5,042 bases of DNA from Alphaproteobacteria bacterium (GTDB lineage Bacteria; Pseudomonadota; Alphaproteobacteria; RF32; CAG-239). The DNA is taken from the NCBI GenBank assembly GCA_017645485.1, contig JAGCOI010000033.1:1-5042 (forward strand), in the 5' to 3' direction. Both the position numbers and the translations under genes were made by a program. Below are positions 1 to 5,042 of the stretch, piece by piece (positions within the stretch are counted from its first letter, which is position 1; every line of letters starts with the position of its first letter). The notes beneath the pieces were generated by a model, which saw only the letters and a list, made by a program, of their open reading frames with translations, ran no database searches and had not been told where the DNA came from.

Positions 1-188
1 AACGTTTTGAAAATATTGAACTGGCTTTAACCGAACAACAGCGCATGTTAGATGACTTAAATGATGTAATTATTGCTCAGCAAAAAGAAATTGATATACT
101 CAAAAAAGAAAATAAATTTCTGAAAACCCTTATAGATCGCGAGTCGGTTAAACCTTTATCTGAAGAAACCCCGCCTCCGCATTATTAA
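1..188 (+). CDS. slyX: SlyX family protein, 3' part (5' end outside window)
   Basis: The plus-strand frame read from position 3 is open from the window edge to the TAA at 186-188 and gives 61 residues. It begins RFENIELALTEQQ and ends SEETPPPHY. The C-terminal PPHY tail after a short polar linker is the hallmark of the SlyX family. The rest (about residues 1-45) has the heptad-like spacing of I/L/V with E, K and Q expected of the SlyX coiled coil. SlyX proteins are about 70-75 residues long, so only about ten N-terminal residues are missing. The family's molecular role is not settled: the name comes from an E. coli locus beside slyD, and no enzymatic activity is established. The gene is convergent with nifJ and shares a terminator with it. 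Its promoter lies outside the window. The family call is confident from the tail motif; the function is unknown. Confidence 0.9.
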   Translation, partial: RFENIELALTEQQRMLDDLNDVIIAQQKEIDILKKENKFLKTLIDRESVKPLSEETPPPHY

Positions 189-199
189 ATCATATTTAT

Positions 200-238
200 A
201 AAAAAACACCGCACATATTATACATGCGGTGTTTTTTT
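200..238. terminator. Bidirectional intrinsic terminator between slyX and nifJ
   Basis: The arms at 200-213 and 225-238 are perfectly complementary over 14 bp, with an 11-nt AT-rich loop at 214-224. The GC-rich core ACACCGCA/TGCGGTGT is flanked by seven A on the left and seven T on the right, so each strand ends its hairpin in a U-run. The hairpin starts 12 nt after the slyX stop and ends 14 nt before the nifJ stop. It therefore suits termination of both converging transcripts. Confidence 0.92.
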
Positions 239-252
239 ACTTTACAGACTGC

Positions 253-3200
253 TTATTCTGCAACTTTAAGCTCTGACATATGCTCTAAGAGTGCGCGTTT
301 TTCTTTAACGCCTTCTTGTGCTTTATTCAAGAGTTTTTCATAACGCTGAGGATTCATCTTATTAACAACCTGGAAACGCGTTTCGGTTGCCATATAATCA
401 GCCAAAGGTTTAGACGGCGCTTTTGAATCGAGCATCAAAGGCGCTTTGCCTTCTTTAACGTTTTCAGGATTGTAACGATAAATCGGGAATGAACCTGACT
501 CAACCGCATCCTTTTGGTGAGATAAGCCGTCAGCCATATTCAAACCTTGGTTAATGCACGGACAGTAGGCAATAATAATAGACGGCCCATCATAAGCCTC
601 AGCCTCATTAAAGGCCTTAATTGTCTGCATATCATTTGCACCCAAGGCCACCTGAGCCACATACACATTACCGTAACTCATGGCAATCATGCCGAGATCT
701 TTCTTAGCCAGTTCTTTACCGGCTGTGGCAAATTTGGCCGAAGCCCCCATCGGCGTTGCTTTAGATTGCTGACCGCCGGTGTTGGAGTATACGCCCGTAT
801 CTACAACCAAAATGTTGATGTTTCTGCCTGAAGCGATTGCATGGTCAACCCCACCGAAACCGATATCATACGCCCAACCGTCACCACCGATAATCCAAAC
901 GGATTTTTTAATCAAATAATCGGCAACTTCATTTAAGTGTTTGGCTTCTTCCGTATTGATTGATGCAAGTTCCCTTCTGAGTGTTTTCACATAGTCGCGT
1001 TGTAAATCGATTTCAGCATCGGTTGATTGCGGATTTGAAATCAACTTATCTGCCACATCAGACAGGTTAGCTTTCAAACCTTCAAGCAACGTCAAAGCCG
1101 TTTCTTTACCATGATCAATGGAAAGACGCATACCGAGACCGAATTCCGCATTATCTTCAAACAATGAGTTTGCCCAAGCCGGACCGTGTCCTTTTTCATC
1201 TTTACAATATGGCGTTGTCGGTAAGTTGCCCGAATAAATTGAAGTACAACCCGTTGCATTGGCCACAACCATACGATCACCGAACAATTGTGTCAAAAGC
1301 TTGATATAAGGTGTTTCACCGCAGCCGGCACATGCACCCGAAAATTCAAACAACGGTCTAATCATTTGTGTTGTCTTCGGCAAATTCTTTTGAACTTCCG
1401 TGCGTTTAACATAAGGCAAAGTTTCAAAGAATGTCCAGTTTTGCTTTTCTTCATCCAAATGGTTTTCAATATGATCCATGTTAATAGCGTGAAGTTCCGG
1501 ATTTTCTTTATTTTTTGCAGGACATGCCGTTACACAAACACCGCAACCCGTGCAATCTTCAGGCGAAATTTGCAACATAAATTTCTTACCTGCAAATTCC
1601 TTACCTTTATAATCGGCACATTTTAAGGTTGCAGGAGCATTTTTGAGTTCTTCCTCAGATGCTACTTTCATTCTGATAACGCCATGCGGACAAACAATCG
1701 AACATTTACCGCATTGGATACATGTGTTTGCATCCCAAACCGGAATTTCGGTTGCAATACAACGTTTTTCATATTGCGTTGTTGCTGTCGGCCATGTACC
1801 GTCCACCACATCTTGAAGTTCCGAAGTTGTTACTTTATCACCGTTTTCGGCAATAAGTTTAGCCGTAAGTTTTTGAACAAACTCAGGTGCATTTGCCGGA
1901 ACGGCAGGTAAACGATGGAATGTTGAGGTCACATGATCGGGATATTGCACTTCAAACAAATGTGCAAGCGATGCATCAACGGCAGCATAGTTCTTTTGAA
2001 CAACCGCATCACCTTTTTTGGAATACGTCTTTTTAATAGCTGCTTTAATTTGCGCGATAGCTTCATCTTTTGGCAAAATATTTGAAATGGCAAAGAAGCA
2101 TGTCTGCATCACTGTATTGATGCGTTGCCCCATACCTGTAGCACGTGCAACATCAACCGCGTTAATGGTATAAAATTTCAATTTCTTTGCAATAATTTGC
2201 TCTTGAACTTCAATCGGCAAATGATCCCAGACTTTATCATGCTCATAAGGTGCATTAAGTAAGAATGTAGCACCCGGTTTGGCTATTTTTAAAATATCCA
2301 CTTTATTCATAAATTGGAACTGGTGGCAAGCCACAAAATCAGCCGCAGTAATTAAGTAAGCCGAGCGAATCGGATTATCCGAAAATCTCAAATGAGATGT
2401 GGTCATAGAGCCTGATTTTCTTGAATCATATACAAAATAACCTTGTCCGTATTTACCGGCATCTTCGGCAATAATTTTAATAGAGTTTTTATTAGCGCCA
2501 ACCGTACCGTCTGCACCAAGTCCGAAGAACACGGCACGAACCACATCTTGAGGCTCTACATCAAATGTTTCATCATAAGCAAGTGATTTATGCGTTAAAT
2601 CATCTTCAATACCAACCGTAAAGCCGTTAATCGGTTTTGCGCCGGCGGCATTTTCAAATACAGCTTTAACCATAGCCGGTGTAAATTCTTTAGATGACAA
2701 TCCGTAACGACCGCCGTACATTTTCGGCAATGTCGTTATTTCGCCGTTTGAAAAAGCTTGAGAAACAGCCGTTACAACATCAAGATAAAGCGGTTCACCC
2801 AAAGAGCCGGATTCTTTTGTTCTATCCAAAACAGAAATCGTTTTAACGGATTTCGGTAAGGCTTTTAAGAAACTTGAAGTCGGGAACGGACGATACAAAT
2901 GAACTTTCAACACACCGAGCTTTTGACCGTGTGCATTCAAATATTCAATAGCTTCTTCAACCGTTTCGGCACCCGAGCCCATCACAACAATAACATGTTC
3001 GGCATCTTGAACACCTGTATAGTCAACAACATGATAACGTCTGCCGGTAATCTTATAAAATTTATCCATTTCAGCTTCAACAATACCTTCAACTTTTTCA
3101 TAAAACGGATTGGAGGCTTCTCTGCCTTGGAAAAACACATCCGGATTTTGCGCTGTTCCGCGAATAACCGGTTTTTCAGGACGCAGAGCATGTTTAGCAT

Positions 3201-3810
3201 TAAATTTATAATCAACACCTTCTAACATTGCTCTTAAATCATCATCTGAAAGCAAACTGATTTTTTTAATTTCATGAGATGTTCTGAAACCGTCAAAAAA
3301 GTGCATAAAAGGCACACGGGATTTTAAGGTTGAAGTTTGTGCAATTGCGGCCATATCATGCGCTTCCTGAACGGAATTTGAAGCAAGCATGGCAAAACCT
3401 GTTTGACGGCATCCCATTACATCCGAATGATCACCATATATGGATAAAGCATGATAAGCAAGCGAACGTGCGGCCACATGCATCACAAACGGACTGAGTT
3501 CGCCCGCAATTTTATACATATTCGGAATCATGAGGAGTAAACCTTGAGAAGCCGTAAAAGTTGTTGTTAAAGCACCGGCCTGCACTGCACCATGGCATGC
3601 ACCGGCGGCACCGGCTTCCGATTGCATTTCCTGAACGACAGGCGTCACACCCCAAAGATTCTTTTGATTAGCTGCCGACCAAGCATCAGCCCACTCACCC
3701 ATCGGTGAGGATGGTGTAATCGGATAAATCACGCAAACTTCATTCATACGGTGTGCCACAGAAGCAGCTGCTTCGTTGGCATCCATCATTTTCATCTTTT
3801 TTTCAGACAT
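253..3810 (-). CDS. nifJ: Pyruvate:ferredoxin (flavodoxin) oxidoreductase, single-chain
   Basis: This 1185-residue cytoplasmic enzyme oxidatively decarboxylates pyruvate with CoA to acetyl-CoA and CO2, passing electrons to ferredoxin or flavodoxin. Domains in order: pyrimidine-binding alpha domain (about 1-260) with YPITPSSP at 29-36, Glu65 in the QSEAGAAGA stretch and Arg115 in HVAARS; domain II (about 261-420); gamma domain (about 425-640, GLGADGTVGANKN); EKR motif at 681-683; two-4Fe4S ferredoxin domain (Cys697, 700, 703, 707 and Cys753, 756, 759, 763, each CxxCxxCxxxCP); thiamine-diphosphate domain (about 815-1140) with GGDG at 975-978 and YSNTGGQ at 1008-1014. Proximal-cluster ligands are probably Cys827, Cys830, Cys855 and Cys1085. 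Thr32, Glu65, Arg115 and Asn1010 match the catalytic and cofactor residues known from the Desulfovibrio africanus enzyme. It is slightly shorter than that 1232-residue enzyme and seems to lack its C-terminal extension. The ATG start is set by AAGGA 7 nt upstream. No frameshift or missing ligand is seen. Motifs exclude the two-oxoacid and multi-subunit relatives fairly well; ferredoxin versus flavodoxin as acceptor cannot be decided. Confidence 0.98.
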   Translation of the reverse strand: MSEKKMKMMDANEAAASVAHRMNEVCVIYPITPSSPMGEWADAWSAANQKNLWGVTPVVQEMQSEAGAAGACHGAVQAGALTTTFTASQGLLLMIPNMYKIAGELSPFVMHVAARSLAYHALSIYGDHSDVMGCRQTGFAMLASNSVQEAHDMAAIAQTSTLKSRVPFMHFFDGFRTSHEIKKISLLSDDDLRAMLEGVDYKFNAKHALRPEKPVIRGTAQNPDVFFQGREASNPFYEKVEGIVEAEMDKFYKITGRRYHVVDYTGVQDAEHVIVVMGSGAETVEEAIEYLNAHGQKLGVLKVHLYRPFPTSSFLKALPKSVKTISVLDRTKESGSLGEPLYLDVVTAVSQAFSNGEITTLPKMYGGRYGLSSKEFTPAMVKAVFENAAGAKPINGFTVGIEDDLTHKSLAYDETFDVEPQDVVRAVFFGLGADGTVGANKNSIKIIAEDAGKYGQGYFVYDSRKSGSMTTSHLRFSDNPIRSAYLITAADFVACHQFQFMNKVDILKIAKPGATFLLNAPYEHDKVWDHLPIEVQEQIIAKKLKFYTINAVDVARATGMGQRINTVMQTCFFAISNILPKDEAIAQIKAAIKKTYSKKGDAVVQKNYAAVDASLAHLFEVQYPDHVTSTFHRLPAVPANAPEFVQKLTAKLIAENGDKVTTSELQDVVDGTWPTATTQYEKRCIATEIPVWDANTCIQCGKCSIVCPHGVIRMKVASEEELKNAPATLKCADYKGKEFAGKKFMLQISPEDCTGCGVCVTACPAKNKENPELHAINMDHIENHLDEEKQNWTFFETLPYVKRTEVQKNLPKTTQMIRPLFEFSGACAGCGETPYIKLLTQLFGDRMVVANATGCTSIYSGNLPTTPYCKDEKGHGPAWANSLFEDNAEFGLGMRLSIDHGKETALTLLEGLKANLSDVADKLISNPQSTDAEIDLQRDYVKTLRRELASINTEEAKHLNEVADYLIKKSVWIIGGDGWAYDIGFGGVDHAIASGRNINILVVDTGVYSNTGGQQSKATPMGASAKFATAGKELAKKDLGMIAMSYGNVYVAQVALGANDMQTIKAFNEAEAYDGPSIIIAYCPCINQGLNMADGLSHQKDAVESGSFPIYRYNPENVKEGKAPLMLDSKAPSKPLADYMATETRFQVVNKMNPQRYEKLLNKAQEGVKEKRALLEHMSELKVAE

Positions 3811-3817
3811 CTGTTTT

Positions 3818-3822
3818 TCCTT
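3818..3822 (-). promoter_or_regulatory. Ribosome binding site of nifJ
   Basis: On the minus strand AAGGA lies 7 nt upstream of the ATG at 3808-3810. This spacing selects the first Met (MSEKKMK) over the in-frame Met codons 6, 8 and 9, which have no comparable site at the right distance. Confidence 0.8.
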
Positions 3823-3844
3823 ATCATAATTAAATGTTTGTAAG

Positions 3845-3858
3845 AGATTTTAAAATCT
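3845..3858. promoter_or_regulatory. 14-bp perfect palindrome at the predicted nifJ transcription start
   Basis: AGATTTTAAAATCT is identical on both strands. It lies 34 nt upstream of the nifJ start codon and begins 6 nt downstream of the proposed -10 box, so it would cover roughly +1 to +14 of the transcript. With no loop it would make only a poor RNA hairpin. A dimeric repressor's operator is the likelier reading, but no regulator is known and AT-rich palindromes do arise by chance. Confidence 0.4.
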
Positions 3859-3864
3859 GATTGC

Positions 3865-3892
3865 TCTATATCACATTCTTCTTAAAATGCAA
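3865..3892 (-). promoter_or_regulatory. Predicted sigma-70 type promoter of nifJ
   Basis: On the minus strand TTGCAT (3887-3892) is followed after 16 bp by TATAGA (3865-3870). TG at 3872-3873 gives an extended -10 (TGATATAGA). The predicted start near 3858 leaves a leader of about 48 nt before nifJ. The remaining DNA up to 3991 is AT-rich and holds no gene I can support. The assignment rests on consensus matching alone. Confidence 0.5.
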
Positions 3893-3991
3893 CGATTTTT
3901 CACATTTTTCAAACACGAAAAAAAACAGAGATGGAAAAAGCCACATATTAAAAGTGTCGCTTGTTTTTTTGTTTTATGCTGACAGACGACA

Positions 3992-4261
3992 TTATCGGAA
4001 CATAGCATCTGCTGTATATTTTAATATTTCATACATTGTCTTCCAATTTATAACATAATAAACAATAAGATACAACCACAAAGGAATAACGGCAAGTTTC
4101 TTATTGTTTGCATACATATCATACCATAGAAAATATAATAAAAATAACCATAAACAAATGATAGGAATCTACCCTTCTGATGTAACGTTCAAGTGAAAAG
4201 CCATAATCAAAATAGCAATATAAAATATGATATCCAAAAATTTATAATATTTATTTTCCAT
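3992..4261 (-). pseudogene. Small aromatic-rich membrane protein interrupted by an in-frame TAG
   Basis: From the ATG at 4259-4261 the minus strand reads 30 codons (MENKYYKF...VTSEG), meets TAG at 4169-4171, then stays open in the same frame for 58 more codons to the TAA at 3992-3994. Counting the TAG as residue 31 gives 89 residues with three hydrophobic segments at about 8-24, 32-47 and 56-72. Four Trp and many Tyr and Phe lie in or beside the last two. Lysines at 4 and 7 and at 54-55 fit one consistent inside-outside topology across the stop, which suggests the two parts were once one protein. The start has a strong ribosome binding site and overlaps the stop of the phage-like gene by 11 nt, as in translationally coupled pairs. 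The 30-residue part could instead be a real one-helix microprotein. I do not recognise the family. A holin-like role is possible from size and context only. Confidence 0.5.
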
Positions 4262-5042
4262 GTTTTCTCCCTTGATACCCATCATATAAATAAGGAATAG
4301 AGTTTGTTAGTCCGTTCATTATTCCTCTGCCTAATTGATACATTTCATTTCCGCTACCGAACAATTTGTTTCCAAACTCAGTTCCGCCTACATTAGTCAT
4401 TGTACTTATACCAATGTTTTTAACATATTCTTCCGACGTGTCTTTGTGCGTATAACCAGTTCCATTGAGAATTCCTGTAGCCAAAGTATTCAGCCGACGA
4501 GTATGGGCAATATCTTTCGGATGTGCTATAACTTTTCCGAAAGCTTGACCTTGAATTCCTTTTGCCTTAAACGGTTTAATCGGCGAAGCGAGTGCACCTG
4601 CAATTTCACTTCCGGCAGAAATTACCGGATTGCGTTTATACCCGTTATTTAATACATCTCGTGCAAAATCACGATATTCTCTATATCCTTTATGCCATGC
4701 ATCTTTTATGCTTTCACCACCCACAGAATAACCTAAACCCCGTCTTGCCATGTTTGCAACAACTCTTCCGACACCGCCGATAACACCCGTCATCTCATCA
4801 CTCCACCCCAAACTTGTGCCTTGTGCCGCATGATTGATGCCGTCAAAAACTTTCTCTTTGAAGCTGTTTGATGTTTCTTTGGGCTGACCGATATATTCTC
4901 CGTTGTTATCATACTCTTTATATTCATCCTCACTCATCGGTGCTTGCATGTGTTTATAATTTTCATCACGTCTCTTTTGCAAGTTATCAATCAGCAATTG
5001 CGCTTCAGACGTATTGACACCTTTCAGTTTTTTGATTTGTGC
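4251..5042 (-). CDS. Phage-like virion/ejection-associated protein, C-terminal part (5' end outside window)
   Basis: The frame is open from the right edge to the TAA at 4251-4253 and gives 263 residues (numbered from the edge, which starts AQIKKLKG). There is no need to start it inside the window: the first in-frame candidate, a TTG at 4995-4997, has open coding frame before it. Residues 1-65 are charged and helical. Residues 66-104 form a Gly/Ala-rich stretch containing AQGTSLGWSDEM (73-84). A helix with YREYRDFARD (120-129) follows, then NPVISAGSEIAGALASP (138-154) and another Gly-rich region (about 184-245). This order (a Gly-rich 'QG.(T/S).G..DE' segment, an acidic/aromatic helix, then 'P....(A/G).E..G.L..P') resembles, from memory, a group of poorly characterised proteins in prophages and podovirus-like phages thought to be virion or DNA-ejection components. 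No catalytic motif, signal peptide or strong membrane segment is seen. It is intact up to the window edge and appears coupled to the membrane-protein frame downstream. The phage assignment is by pattern resemblance, not alignment. Confidence 0.55.
   Translation of the reverse strand, partial: AQIKKLKGVNTSEAQLLIDNLQKRRDENYKHMQAPMSEDEYKEYDNNGEYIGQPKETSNSFKEKVFDGINHAAQGTSLGWSDEMTGVIGGVGRVVANMARRGLGYSVGGESIKDAWHKGYREYRDFARDVLNNGYKRNPVISAGSEIAGALASPIKPFKAKGIQGQAFGKVIAHPKDIAHTRRLNTLATGILNGTGYTHKDTSEEYVKNIGISTMTNVGGTEFGNKLFGSGNEMYQLGRGIMNGLTNSIPYLYDGYQGRKHGK
4267..4273 (-). promoter_or_regulatory. Ribosome binding site of the small membrane-protein frame
   Basis: On the minus strand AAGGGAG sits 5 nt upstream of the ATG at 4259-4261, inside the 3' end of the phage-like gene. 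This near-ideal site is the main reason to treat the short frame as a real or recently real gene rather than a chance AT-rich opening. Confidence 0.6.

Noticed and set aside
2899..3225. Plus-strand 108-codon open frame inside nifJ
   Set aside because: It is a shadow of nifJ on the opposite strand, with low-complexity Phe/Asn/Ile-rich translation. The other antisense and out-of-frame openings at 547-831, 1092-1280, 1288-1626, 1684-1911 and 2982-3218 are rejected for the same reason.
3861..3874. FNR-like site TTGCTCTATATCAC over the nifJ -10 region
   Set aside because: It matches only about 7 of the 10 specific positions of TTGAT-N4-ATCAA, and the match is largely the -10 box itself. An activator site over the -10 would also be oddly placed.
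3955..3990. Possible hairpin (GTCG...CGAC) after the membrane-protein frame as its terminator
   Set aside because: Only 4 bp pair around a long A-rich loop, with no U-run properly placed on the minus strand, so it is not a credible terminator.
3861..4058. Plus-strand 65-codon open frame opposite the nifJ promoter and membrane-protein frame
   Set aside because: It would start at a TTG with no ribosome binding site, is antisense to better-supported features, and its composition looks like translated AT-rich noise.
4335..4783. Two overlapping plus-strand open frames (105 and 63 codons) opposite the phage-like gene
   Set aside because: Both are antisense to a long coherent coding frame, have Cys/His/Phe-rich random-looking translations and no recognisable domain.

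Overview
This AT-leaning window most likely comes from an anaerobic or facultative proteobacterium. The left edge carries the 3' end of slyX, a family typical of Proteobacteria. Next to it is a complete single-chain pyruvate:ferredoxin/flavodoxin oxidoreductase (PFOR, nifJ), an oxygen-sensitive enzyme of fermentative or anaerobic metabolism. An AT-rich host-associated alphaproteobacterium would fit, but that placement is inference; no rRNA or other marker gene is present.

Layout, left to right. (1) Positions 1-188, plus strand: the last 61 codons of slyX. (2) Positions 200-238: a perfect 14-bp hairpin with seven T on each strand, which can terminate the convergent slyX and nifJ transcripts from both sides. 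(3) Positions 253-3810, minus strand: an intact 1185-residue PFOR with all expected cofactor ligands. A good ribosome binding site, an extended -10 promoter and a 14-bp palindrome lie just upstream of it (3811-3892). (4) Positions 3992-4261, minus strand: an AT-rich reading frame for a small aromatic-rich membrane protein. It has a strong Shine-Dalgarno sequence, and its start overlaps the stop of the gene upstream, but an in-frame TAG interrupts it after 30 codons. (5) Positions 4251-5042, minus strand: the C-terminal 263 residues of a protein resembling phage virion or DNA-ejection-associated proteins, running off the right edge.

The right-hand part (about 3990-5042) looks like the end of a prophage or prophage remnant placed upstream of a housekeeping metabolic gene. 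The two minus-strand genes there appear to form a translationally coupled pair. nifJ has its own promoter downstream of them and need not depend on that transcript. The observations most worth a second look are the interrupted membrane-protein frame and the palindrome at the predicted nifJ transcription start. I found no RNA gene, CRISPR array or insertion sequence.
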